DNA from: an uncultured Bacteroidales bacterium
Lineage (GTDB): Bacteria; Bacteroidota; Bacteroidia; Bacteroidales; F082
Direction: 5' to 3'
Assembly (NCBI GenBank): GCA_946407975.1
Contig: CAMJQC010000013.1
Location: 1 to 50,898, forward strand
Length of the DNA: 50,898 nt
The notes under the pieces are model-generated. The model did not search any database. It saw only the letters and a list, made by a program, of their open reading frames with translations, and was not told the origin of the DNA. Positions 1-7,269 of the stretch are shown piece after piece. Position 1 is the stretch's first letter. Every line of letters starts with the position of its first letter. Made by a program: the position numbers and the translations under genes.

Positions 1-575
1 CCCTGCGCCGCGTCAACACCATCCTGATTGACCTCTCGCGCGACATCTGGCTCTATGTGTCGATGGAATACTTCAAGCAGAAGATCAAGGCGGGCGAAGT
101 CGGATCCTCGGCAATGCCCCACAAGGTGAACCCCATCGACTTCGAGAACGCAGAAGGCAACCTCGGCATGGCCAACGCCATCCTCACCTTCCTCAGCACC
201 AAACTGCCCATCAGCCGTTTGCAGCGCGACCTCACCGACTCCACTGTCACCCGCAACATTGGCGTGCCGATTGCCCATACTTTGATTGCGCTCAAGTCGC
301 TGATGAAGGGTTTGGACAAACTCTTGCTCAACGAGGACAAAATCCGCCAAGACCTGCAGCAAAACTACGCCGTGGTGGCCGAAGCCATCCAGACCATCCT
401 GCGCCGCGAACAAGTCGAAGGCGCCTACGAGCTGCTGAAGGGTCTCACCCGCACCAACAAGCACATCGACAAGGAGACCATCGACCAATTCATTGAGAGT
501 CTGCCCGTTAAAGAAAGCATCAAAGAAGAGCTGAGGGCTATCACACCGGAAAATTACACGGGATACAATTATTGA
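1..575 (+). CDS. purB: Adenylosuccinate lyase, C-terminal part (cut by window start)
   Basis: Adenylosuccinate lyase acts twice in purine synthesis, releasing fumarate from SAICAR and from adenylosuccinate in the cytoplasm. The reading frame is open from base 3 and the 5' part of the gene lies outside the window. The decisive mark is the fumarase/aspartase superfamily signature GSSAMPHKVNPIDFENAEGN, at about bases 108-167, which forms the flexible catalytic loop; its PIDFENAEGN half is typical of the longer, E. coli-like PurB form. The C-terminal helical part follows and ends in a normal stop. A GTG at 57 can look like a start, but coding similarity continues upstream of it, so this is a truncated view of a longer gene and not a short protein. 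Confidence 0.95.
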   Translation, partial: LRRVNTILIDLSRDIWLYVSMEYFKQKIKAGEVGSSAMPHKVNPIDFENAEGNLGMANAILTFLSTKLPISRLQRDLTDSTVTRNIGVPIAHTLIALKSLMKGLDKLLLNEDKIRQDLQQNYAVVAEAIQTILRREQVEGAYELLKGLTRTNKHIDKETIDQFIESLPVKESIKEELRAITPENYTGYNY

Positions 576-617
576 AAGTTTATTACGTTCAAATAATGTC
601 CATCCAATAGCAAGCGC

Positions 618-2447
618 ATGGCCAAGCGAAAATTCTCCCGAGTCCTCTCCTACGTCAAGCCGTATTGGTTTTACGTGGTGTTGAACGTGTTCTTCAACCT
701 CGTCACCATTTTCTTCTCGTTGTTTTCGTTTGCTCTCGTGGTGCCTTTCCTAAACCTGCTGTTTCAGACCAAAGCCATCGAGGCAGTGGCCAAGCCTGAA
801 TTTGCCCTCACTTCAGAATATCTGTTGGATTACCTGAACTATTTCATGAGCAACCTTATCATCGAGCGAGGTCATGGACAGGCCTTGGTCTTCATTTGTC
901 TGGTGTTGCTCATCGCTTTCTTCTTCAGAAATCTGGGCAGGTTCTTCGCCTGCTATTTCATGGCCAACGTGCGGGTAGGCGCCGTCCACGACCTGCGTCG
1001 TGATGTGTACAACAAAATCCTCATCCTGCCCCTCTCATACTATCATAGTCGGCAGAAAGGCGACATCATGGCACGCATCACCACCGATGTGCAAGAGGTG
1101 GAGGTCTCCATCCTCAACTGGCTGGAGATGCTCATCAAAGACCCGTTGACCATTCTGTTCTATTTCATCTATATGGTCAGTCTGAGCCCAAAACTGACGC
1201 TGTTCGTGCTGATTATCTTACCTTTAGCAGGTTTGATCATTGGGAAAGTCGGCAAGATGCTGAAGAAAGAGTCCAAAGAAGGCCAGACCAAGTTGGCAGG
1301 CATCATATCAACCGTAGAAGAAACCATTTCCGGACTTCGCATCATTAAGGCCTTCAACGCCATCCGATATTCGGGCGAAAAGTTCGAAGAACAAAACGGC
1401 GACTACACCAAAGTGTTACGGGGCATACACCGCAAGCGCGATATGAGTTCTCCCATGAGTGAGTTCCTTTCCGCCATCGTGGTCATCATCGTGCTCTGGT
1501 TCGGCGGCAGGATGATCTTAGGAGGCAACAGCGGCATTACGGCAGCCAGTTTTGTTAGTTATATCGTCGTTTTCTCACAAATCATCTCTCCAGCCAAGTC
1601 ATTCTCACAAGGCTACTATAACGTGCAGAAAGGCATCGCTTCAGCGGAAAGAATCTTTGAAATCCTGGATGCCGAAGAAGTCATCACAGAGAAAGATAAC
1701 GCTTTGGAAATCAAGGCATTCAACGATAATATCGAATATAAGGACGTGCACTTCTCCTACGGAAAAGACGATGTGCTGAAGGGCATCAACCTGCGGATAG
1801 ACAAAGGCAAGTTTGTCGCTTTAGTTGGCGAGAGTGGCGGCGGCAAGTCCACCATGGCCGATTTGCTGCCTCGTTTCTATGACGTCTGTGGCGGTCAGGT
1901 CTGCATCGACGGTCACGATATCCGAGACTATAAGATCAGCGACTTGCGTGGTCTGATGGGGGTAGTGTCGCAGGAAAGCATCCTCTTCAACGACACCGTG
2001 TTCAACAACATCGCCTTCGGCATGGAGAACGTCTCTAAGGAAGCCGTCGTCGAAGCCGCCAAAATTGCCAATGCCCATGAATTCATCATGGAACTGGAAA
2101 ACGGTTACGACACGCGTATCGGCGACCGAGGCATGAACCTCTCCGGTGGTCAACGCCAGAGGCTCAGCATAGCCCGTGCCGTGCTGAAGAACCCGCCCAT
2201 CCTCATCCTTGACGAAGCCACCTCGTCGCTCGACACGGAGTCAGAGCGACTGGTGCAGGACGCGCTTTCAAAAGTGATGAGTCAGCGCACCTCGATTGTC
2301 ATTGCACATAGGCTCAGCACGATCCAATTTGCTGACGAAATTGTAGTACTGCAAAAAGGACAAATCATCGAGCGCGGCACCCATGATGAACTGATTGCTT
2401 TGGGTGGAGTTTATAAAAAACTAACTGATTTGCAGTCTTTTAACTAA
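618..2447 (+). CDS. MsbA-type ABC exporter (fused membrane and ATPase domains)
   Basis: A half-size ABC exporter of 609 residues that would work as a homodimer in the inner membrane. The first 320 or so residues form the six-helix exporter transmembrane domain. The ATPase domain follows, with Walker A GESGGGKST near residues 404-412, the signature LSGGQ near 508, Walker B ILILDEATS near 526-534 and the H-loop histidine in IVIAHRLST near 562. All catalytic motifs are intact. In Bacteroidetes such proteins are annotated as MsbA-like lipid A or lipid/multidrug exporters; the substrate cannot be read from sequence. It starts 42 bases after purB and ends at a strong hairpin, so it may be read through from purB or have its own weak promoter. 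Confidence 0.9.
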   Translation: MAKRKFSRVLSYVKPYWFYVVLNVFFNLVTIFFSLFSFALVVPFLNLLFQTKAIEAVAKPEFALTSEYLLDYLNYFMSNLIIERGHGQALVFICLVLLIAFFFRNLGRFFACYFMANVRVGAVHDLRRDVYNKILILPLSYYHSRQKGDIMARITTDVQEVEVSILNWLEMLIKDPLTILFYFIYMVSLSPKLTLFVLIILPLAGLIIGKVGKMLKKESKEGQTKLAGIISTVEETISGLRIIKAFNAIRYSGEKFEEQNGDYTKVLRGIHRKRDMSSPMSEFLSAIVVIIVLWFGGRMILGGNSGITAASFVSYIVVFSQIISPAKSFSQGYYNVQKGIASAERIFEILDAEEVITEKDNALEIKAFNDNIEYKDVHFSYGKDDVLKGINLRIDKGKFVALVGESGGGKSTMADLLPRFYDVCGGQVCIDGHDIRDYKISDLRGLMGVVSQESILFNDTVFNNIAFGMENVSKEAVVEAAKIANAHEFIMELENGYDTRIGDRGMNLSGGQRQRLSIARAVLKNPPILILDEATSSLDTESERLVQDALSKVMSQRTSIVIAHRLSTIQFADEIVVLQKGQIIERGTHDELIALGGVYKKLTDLQSFN

Positions 2448-2482
2448 GCATTGTCTTCCAAAGTAAGGCCTCAACAACTCAT

Positions 2483-2511
2483 AAAAAAAACTGGCCGAAG
2501 CCAGTTTTTTT
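2483..2511. terminator. Bidirectional intrinsic terminator
   Basis: Stem CTGGC/GCCAG (2491-2495 and 2500-2504) with a CGAA loop, extended by an A tract on the left and a T tract on the right (2505-2511). It can stop the ABC exporter transcript on the plus strand and the lipoprotein transcript arriving on the minus strand. Confidence 0.85.
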
Positions 2512-2552
2512 CATTCTATAATACTAGTTTCAAATAATAACCGCATTGGCGA

Positions 2553-3077
2553 TTATTTCTTTTTCTCAGCGGCATTATCCTTAACCTCAACTGACGGATT
2601 CTTTTCCAAAGGTTTTCGTTCCGTTATTTTCCTAGGAGAAGCATCTCCCTTAGAAATATGGTGTTCTTTTAACTTATCGCCATCTTGTTTTTCGATTTTT
2701 GGCTTATTTTTCAAAGACACACTTGATGATTTCATAATATTCTTTGCCTGGAGAATCAACTTATCACTTTCTGTCTTTCTAACAGCTGCCATATACTCAC
2801 GTATAGCCAGCAAAAAGTCGTTAACAGAACCTTTACCAAGATTGCCAAAATTCTCGTCATAATCTTCACACATCAATTTAAATTGGTCCATGACTTTAGT
2901 CCAATCCTGAGGAGTATAAGTTTCCCCTTTTTCAGTCACTTCATGAACAAATGCTTGAGCGTTTTCGATAAGATTTGCACCTGATTTGCTTTTCTTGTAG
3001 GTTGCAGTCTTCGGCTGACATCCGGCAAATACAATCGCCATAATAAGGACAATGCCAATTGATAAATACTTTTTCAT
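2553..3077 (-). CDS. Unknown lipoprotein, 174 residues
   Basis: I do not recognise this family. The N-terminus is a clear lipoprotein signal: MKKY start, hydrophobic stretch and lipobox FAGC with the acylated cysteine at residue 20. The mature part is highly charged and helical, with a lysine/glutamate-rich C-terminal third (about residues 120-174) that looks disordered. The middle contains an aspartate/glutamate-rich helix near residues 60-95. Base composition is clearly more A/T-rich than in the flanking genes. A -7 box lies 25 bases before the start, and the gene ends at the terminator shared with the ABC exporter, so it is a stand-alone unit. Membrane anchoring is well supported; the function is unknown. 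Confidence 0.75.
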   Translation of the reverse strand: MKKYLSIGIVLIMAIVFAGCQPKTATYKKSKSGANLIENAQAFVHEVTEKGETYTPQDWTKVMDQFKLMCEDYDENFGNLGKGSVNDFLLAIREYMAAVRKTESDKLILQAKNIMKSSSVSLKNKPKIEKQDGDKLKEHHISKGDASPRKITERKPLEKNPSVEVKDNAAEKKK

Positions 3078-3102
3078 AATGGATGGTTATTTAAATTTGG
3101 CG

Positions 3103-3110
3103 CAAAAATA
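3103..3110 (-). promoter_or_regulatory. -7 promoter box of the lipoprotein gene
   Basis: TATTTTTG on the minus strand matches the Bacteroidetes TAnnTTTG -7 element and lies 25 bases from the start codon at 3077. I see no good -33 TTTG at the usual spacing. Confidence 0.55.
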
Positions 3111-3253
3111 CACATTTTCCCCAAAAAAGCCTTCCAATTATCCACAACATTTTTTTCAAAAAAACTTGTCTTTTTTCCAAAGCTATCAAAAATAAGCGTA
3201 ATTTAGCAAACTTATAGCAATTGAATCAATCATAACAAATAAAAGCAACAAAA

Positions 3254-4723
3254 ATGAGCACTATTAAAGACTTAGAACCGAATGGCGTGTGGAAAAACTT
3301 TTACAGTTTAACACAAATTCCCCGCCCTTCGAAGAAAGAAGCAAAAGTCATCGCCTTCATGAAGAAATTCGGTGAAGACCTCGGTTTGGAAACCATAGTC
3401 GACGACTGTGGCAACGTCATCATTCGAAAACCTGCCACTCCTGGCATGGAGAACCGCAAAGGCGTCATCTTACAGGCCCACCTCGACATGGTGCCGCAAA
3501 AGAATGCCGACAAAGTACACGATTTTGAGAACGATCCTATTGAGACTCACATTGAAGACGGATGGGTTAAGGCAAACGGCACCACCCTTGGTGCTGACGA
3601 TGGCATGGGAGCTGCTGCTGCCATGACCGTCCTTGAGTCAAAAGACCTGGCTCATGGTCCAATTGAGGCCTTATTCACCATCGACGAAGAGACCGGCATG
3701 ACGGGCGCCAACCTGCTCAAGCCCGGCATCCTCCAAGGCGACATCCTGATGAACATGGACTCCGAGACCGAAGGCGAGCTCTACGTTGGTTGTGCTGGCG
3801 GTGTCGACACCATCGGCACCTGGACACCCACTTATGAAGACGTACCCACTGGCATGAAAGCTTTCAGACTTTTTGTCAAAGGCCTTAAAGGCGGCCACTC
3901 TGGAATGGACATCAATTTAGGACGTGCCAACGCCAACAAGGTTCTCAATACCATGATGCTGATGGCCGCTGAAAAATACGGTCTCCGCATGGCCTGCATT
4001 GACGGTGGCAGTCTGCGCAACGCTATCCCAAGAGAAGCCGAGGCTATCGTCGTGGTCCCAGCCGACAAGGAAGAACAGTTCAAAGCCTACGCCGCCGAAT
4101 ACGAAAGCATCGTCAAAAGCGAATTTGAAGGCATAGAGCCCGAGCTGGCCATCCTTTGCGAACCCGCTGACATGCCAAAGCAAATCATCGACGTAAAGAC
4201 ACAGGACAATATGTTCTGCGCCATCGCCCGCTATCCCAATGGTGTCATCGCCATGTCGCCAGACTTCGAAGGTACCACCGAGACTTCTAGCAACCTGGCC
4301 ACCATCAAGATGGAAGACGGTAAAATCGTTTGTGCCGCCCTTACCCGCAGCTTAGTTGACGCCAGCAAGGACAAACTCGCCGAACAGATCCGCAAGAACC
4401 TCACTGACAATGGTGCCGAAGCCTACTCCACTGGCGACTATCCAGGCTGGAAACCCAACATCGACTCACCTATCCTGCACACCATGAAAGAGACCTACAA
4501 AGACAAGTTCGGAACCGATGCCAAAGTCATGGTCGTTCACGCCGGTTTGGAATGCGGCATCCTCGGATCCAAATATCCGAACTGGGACATGGTCTCCTTC
4601 GGACCTACCCTCGTACACCCGCACTCACCCGATGAAGCCGTCAACATCGAAAGCGTCGGCAAGTTCTGGGACTTCGTCGTTGAGACCCTGAAGAACATCC
4701 CGCTTAAAGAAGAAATCGCCTAA
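3254..4723 (+). CDS. pepD: Aminoacyl-histidine dipeptidase (PepD, M20 family)
   Basis: A cytoplasmic zinc dipeptidase that cleaves Xaa-His and related dipeptides. At 489 residues it has the usual PepD length. Metal-site motifs are in the expected order: QAHLDMV with His76 and Asp78, LGADDGMG with Asp115, DEETGMTGA with the catalytic Glu145 and metal-binding Glu146, and NMDSE near 171. The C-terminal histidine motif (HPHSPDE) lies in the last 35 residues. The lid/dimer domain contains GGHSGMDI. It is transcribed alone: an AT-rich upstream region with a weak TAATTTAG box at 3199-3206, and a strong terminator directly after the stop. Peptide scavenging fits an asaccharolytic or gut Bacteroidales lifestyle, but that is inference. 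Confidence 0.93.
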   Translation: MSTIKDLEPNGVWKNFYSLTQIPRPSKKEAKVIAFMKKFGEDLGLETIVDDCGNVIIRKPATPGMENRKGVILQAHLDMVPQKNADKVHDFENDPIETHIEDGWVKANGTTLGADDGMGAAAAMTVLESKDLAHGPIEALFTIDEETGMTGANLLKPGILQGDILMNMDSETEGELYVGCAGGVDTIGTWTPTYEDVPTGMKAFRLFVKGLKGGHSGMDINLGRANANKVLNTMMLMAAEKYGLRMACIDGGSLRNAIPREAEAIVVVPADKEEQFKAYAAEYESIVKSEFEGIEPELAILCEPADMPKQIIDVKTQDNMFCAIARYPNGVIAMSPDFEGTTETSSNLATIKMEDGKIVCAALTRSLVDASKDKLAEQIRKNLTDNGAEAYSTGDYPGWKPNIDSPILHTMKETYKDKFGTDAKVMVVHAGLECGILGSKYPNWDMVSFGPTLVHPHSPDEAVNIESVGKFWDFVVETLKNIPLKEEIA

Positions 4724-4744
4724 TATACAGACGTTTATAGTATC

Positions 4745-4788
4745 TTTGTCGGCCTCTCTCAATTAGACTGAGGCCGACAAACTTTTTT
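4745..4788 (+). terminator. Intrinsic terminator of pepD
   Basis: A 12-base perfect stem (4745-4756 with 4770-4781), a 13-base loop and then CTTTTTT. It separates pepD from rpmH. Confidence 0.9.
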
Positions 4789-4820
4789 AAAAATCAACCT
4801 AAAAATATTTTTTTCGGCAT

Positions 4821-4855
4821 TTCTTGTTGCACAAAAGAAATAATTTGTACTTTTG
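4821..4855 (+). promoter_or_regulatory. Promoter of rpmH
   Basis: The -7 element TACTTTTG lies at 4848-4855. A TTG-containing -33 element (TTCTTGTTG, 4821-4829) sits about 18 bases upstream. This is the most complete primary sigma-factor promoter in the window and precedes a ribosomal protein gene with a leader of about 50 bases. Confidence 0.7.
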
Positions 4856-4909
4856 CAGTCCCAAAACATCGGGGTCAATCCGTAAGAATAAACAAACAGA
4901 TATACGAAA

Positions 4910-5056
4910 ATGAAACGCACTTATCAACCATCGAACAGAAAGCGCAGAAACAAGCATGGTTTCAGAGAGAGAATGTCGACTGCCAACGGCCGCAAGGTGT
5001 TAGCCCGCAGAAGAGCCAAAGGCAGAAAAAAACTTACAGTTTCTGACGAGTATTAA
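4910..5056 (+). CDS. rpmH: 50S ribosomal protein L34
   Basis: A 48-residue, very basic protein starting [20 protein letters not shown], the unmistakable L34 sequence. It continues with [15 protein letters not shown] and a lysine-rich C-terminus ending in SDEY. L34 is an essential structural protein of the large ribosomal subunit that binds 23S rRNA. The gene has its own promoter upstream and a hairpin downstream. The usual partner rnpA is not next to it; the next gene is on the opposite strand. That split of rpmH from rnpA and the origin region is seen in other Bacteroidetes. Confidence 0.97.
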   Translation: MKRTYQPSNRKRRNKHGFRERMSTANGRKVLARRRAKGRKKLTVSDEY

Positions 5057-5094
5057 AAGCTAGAAGCCGTTTCTATTTCTTATAATTAAGGTAC

Positions 5095-5134
5095 AACAGA
5101 AGACAACCCGATTCGGATTGCCTTCTGTTTTGTT
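5095..5134 (+). terminator. Probable terminator of rpmH
   Basis: Stem AACAGAAG/CTTCTGTT (5095-5102 and 5122-5129), with a smaller hairpin CCGA/TCGG in the loop, followed by a T-rich run with interrupting G. It lies between convergent genes, so it may also serve the minus-strand methyltransferase. Confidence 0.6.
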
Positions 5135-5179
5135 GTGTTTATTCTCTTCTGTATTTAGAATTTCCTTTTTACCAAAGCA

Positions 5180-5953
5180 TCAGCAGGGCTTATTGCAACG
5201 GTAAATGATTTCCTCACCTCGACGAGCTAAATGCATCTTTTCCCTTTCCTCTTCAGGGAGTTCGAAATAAAGCCTATCCTCCTCCACTTCAAAACCCGCC
5301 TTACGCAACACTTCGGCATAGTCACGGCCAAATTGACGCACATGGTCGTACTGTCCAAACAAGCGTTCCCGTTCTTTCGGATCAGTCACGCTTGGGTCTT
5401 CGAAAGTATCCACGTCAGGATTGATAGGCACCAGCAAGATGGCCCATCCTCCCGGTTTCAATACACGTTTAACCTCGCCAAAGGCTTTGTTTGTATCGCT
5501 GACATGTTCCAGCACATGGTTGCAAATCACCACGTCATAGGTGTCGGAAGGTTGGTCAATGGCAGTTACATCCAAATGCAGGTCCGCGATAGGCGAATCG
5601 AGGTCCGCCGTAGTATAATCTAGATTCTTCAGGGCACGGAAACGCTTCAGAAATGGTTGTTCCGGAGCGAAATGCAGCACTTTCAACGGAGCTGAGAAAA
5701 AGTCCGTCTTCCGCTGCAGATAAAGCCACAGCAAACGGTGACGCTCCAAGGAAAGACATTTTGGACACAGACGGTTATCTTGCGCCTCGCCATAACCATA
5801 AGGCAAAAACTTGCGGAAGTGACCGCCACAAACCGGACAATAGACCTTCTTACCCCAATAGAAAGGCCTGATGAGCAAGCTGAACACATAACTCATCTTG
5901 ATAAGCCACTGGCGGGGAAAGATGCGGGTGAAAAACGAAATGAGTCTTTTCAT
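5180..5953 (-). CDS. SAM-dependent methyltransferase with N-terminal zinc ribbon
   Basis: A class I S-adenosylmethionine methyltransferase of 257 residues. Near residues 39-71 two CxxC pairs (CPVCGG and CPKCLS) form a likely zinc ribbon, followed by the conserved LERHRLLWLYL. The Rossmann part begins with KVLHFAPEQ (motif I, unusual in lacking the GxG core). It continues with CNHVLEHVSD (the Methyltransf_11-type motif) and a GGWAILLVPI strand. Proteins of this make-up occur in surface-polysaccharide and LPS loci of Bacteroidetes, but the methyl acceptor is unknown. The gene is divergent from the glycosyltransferase cluster, with promoters that overlap. The assignment to the fold is firm; the substrate is not. 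Confidence 0.85.
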   Translation of the reverse strand: MKRLISFFTRIFPRQWLIKMSYVFSLLIRPFYWGKKVYCPVCGGHFRKFLPYGYGEAQDNRLCPKCLSLERHRLLWLYLQRKTDFFSAPLKVLHFAPEQPFLKRFRALKNLDYTTADLDSPIADLHLDVTAIDQPSDTYDVVICNHVLEHVSDTNKAFGEVKRVLKPGGWAILLVPINPDVDTFEDPSVTDPKERERLFGQYDHVRQFGRDYAEVLRKAGFEVEEDRLYFELPEEEREKMHLARRGEEIIYRCNKPC

Positions 5954-5976
5954 GGCCTATAACAGGTTTGAACATG

Positions 5977-6009
5977 CAAAAATAAGCAAAGATTGCCTAT
6001 CTTTGCAAA
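5977..6009 (-). promoter_or_regulatory. Minus-strand promoter of the zinc-ribbon methyltransferase
   Basis: On the minus strand the -7 box TATTTTTG lies at 5977-5984. A TTTG -33 box lies at 6006-6009, 21 bases away. It overlaps the plus-strand promoter of the glycosyltransferase gene. Confidence 0.6.
5998..6005 (+). promoter_or_regulatory. -7 box of the glycosyltransferase cluster
   Basis: TATCTTTG fits TAnnTTTG and lies 15 bases before the ATG at 6021. Its position downstream of base 5898 argues that the longer reading frame opening there is not the real start. Confidence 0.6.
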
Positions 6010-6020
6010 AAATAAAAGGG

Positions 6021-6968
6021 ATGCGTTTTTCCATTATCATTCCGGTTTACAATCGTCCGCAAGAAGTCGACGAACTATTGGAGAGCCTTTGCCACCAGAC
6101 ATTTACCGATTTTGAAGTCATCGTTGTAGAAGACGGCTCCACCGAAAAATGTGATGCAATTTGTCAAAAACATGCTGATAGGCTAAAGATTGACTACCAT
6201 TTCAAGTCCAACTCAGGTCCAGGCCTTTCGCGTAACTACGGTGCCGAACGCAGTGAGGGCGAATACCTCATCATCCTTGATTCCGACGTCATCGTTCCTG
6301 ACAACTATCTGGAAATCATTCAAAAAGAATTGAATGTCAACCCTTGCGACGCCTTTGGAGGTCCCGACAAGGCACATCCTTCGTTCACGCCCATACAGAA
6401 AGCCATCAACTATGCCATGACCTCTTTCTTTACCACAGGCGGCATCAGAGGAGGCGACAAGAAACTCGACAAATTCTATCCCCGCAGTTTTAATATGGGC
6501 ATTCGGAAACACGTGTATCAGTCACTAGGCGGATTTGCCCCCATGCGTTATGGCGAGGACATCGACCTCAGCACCCGTATTTTTGAAGGCGGTTACAGTT
6601 GCAGGCTCTTCCCAGAGGCTTTTGTCTATCACAAACGTCGTGTCAGATTCAGCTCTTTCTTCCATCAGGTGAAACACTCCGGCGAAGCTCGAGAAGCGTT
6701 GAGAAAGCTGCATCCCGGCACCTTCAAACTGGTGCATCTGCTGCCTTCGGCTTTCACTGTCGGCACGATTCTGCTGCTACTGTTAGGCATCTTCCACTGC
6801 TGGCTTTGGCTCCTGCCCCTCTTGATCTATATCATCCTGGTCTTCTTCGACTCCCTGCTGAAAAATAAGGATTTGAAAGTAGCTGCACTATCCGTTTATG
6901 CATCATTTTGTCAACTGTTCGGCTACGGTACGGGCTTTATAAAGGCTTTTTTAAATCCATTATCATAA
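6021..6968 (+). CDS. Family 2 glycosyltransferase with C-terminal membrane segments
   Basis: An inverting GT-A glycosyltransferase of 315 residues that would add a sugar to a lipid-linked or surface glycan at the inner face of the membrane. The start gives the textbook opening MRFSIIIPVYNRP, with VEDGS at 36-40 and the metal-binding DSD at 87-89. The acceptor-side motif GEDIDLSTR (near residue 180) is intact. After about residue 235 come two or three hydrophobic segments, so the protein is membrane anchored. An in-frame opening runs back to 5898, but the promoter lies inside it and the extra residues do not match the family. It heads a seven-gene plus-strand run. The donor and acceptor sugars cannot be told. 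Confidence 0.9.
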   Translation: MRFSIIIPVYNRPQEVDELLESLCHQTFTDFEVIVVEDGSTEKCDAICQKHADRLKIDYHFKSNSGPGLSRNYGAERSEGEYLIILDSDVIVPDNYLEIIQKELNVNPCDAFGGPDKAHPSFTPIQKAINYAMTSFFTTGGIRGGDKKLDKFYPRSFNMGIRKHVYQSLGGFAPMRYGEDIDLSTRIFEGGYSCRLFPEAFVYHKRRVRFSSFFHQVKHSGEAREALRKLHPGTFKLVHLLPSAFTVGTILLLLLGIFHCWLWLLPLLIYIILVFFDSLLKNKDLKVAALSVYASFCQLFGYGTGFIKAFLNPLS

Positions 6969-6996
6969 AATAGAATGGCCAATAAAGATTTTTATT

Positions 6997-7004
6997 TAAC
7001 TTTG
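6997..7004 (+). promoter_or_regulatory. -7 box before the small membrane protein
   Basis: TAACTTTG matches TAnnTTTG, 22 bases before the ATG at 7027. It would allow the YfhO gene and those after it to be transcribed separately from the first glycosyltransferase. No clear -33 element. Confidence 0.5.
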
Positions 7005-7026
7005 TAGTTTCATAAAGGAACACACC

Positions 7027-7260
7027 ATGGAAGGCCTATTTACTTTTCTATCCATAGTTATCATCGTCTATTGTGCATTTCATCTTGTTATCAACTTGAT
7101 TTTCAAGCACAAAATTCGCAAACTCAATAATGAATTCAAGCAGGAGACCTTCGACAAACAGCAGTTCGAACAACAGCGTCAAAAAGGAGATACAAGAAAA
7201 AAGAAGCCTCGCGTTGATCCGAAAATCGGAGATTATACTGATTTTGAAGAAATTGATTAA
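7027..7260 (+). CDS. Small membrane protein, DUF4834-like
   Basis: A 77-residue protein with one N-terminal transmembrane helix (about residues 4-26) and a charged, glutamine- and lysine-rich cytoplasmic tail that ends IGDYTDFEEID. This architecture and the DYTDFEEI ending recall the DUF4834 family, which occurs in Bacteroidetes and often precedes YfhO-type genes; the family call is from memory. It has its own -7 box and lies 9 bases ahead of the YfhO-like gene, so the two are probably co-transcribed. Its function is unknown; a small partner or assembly factor of the big membrane protein is one possibility, which is inference only. Confidence 0.8.
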   Translation: MEGLFTFLSIVIIVYCAFHLVINLIFKHKIRKLNNEFKQETFDKQQFEQQRQKGDTRKKKPRVDPKIGDYTDFEEID

Positions 7261-7269
7261 CATCCCATC

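Noticed and set aside
5898..6020. Earlier start of the first glycosyltransferase
   Set aside because: The promoter lies within it, and it overlaps the divergent methyltransferase; the family starts at the ATG at 6021.
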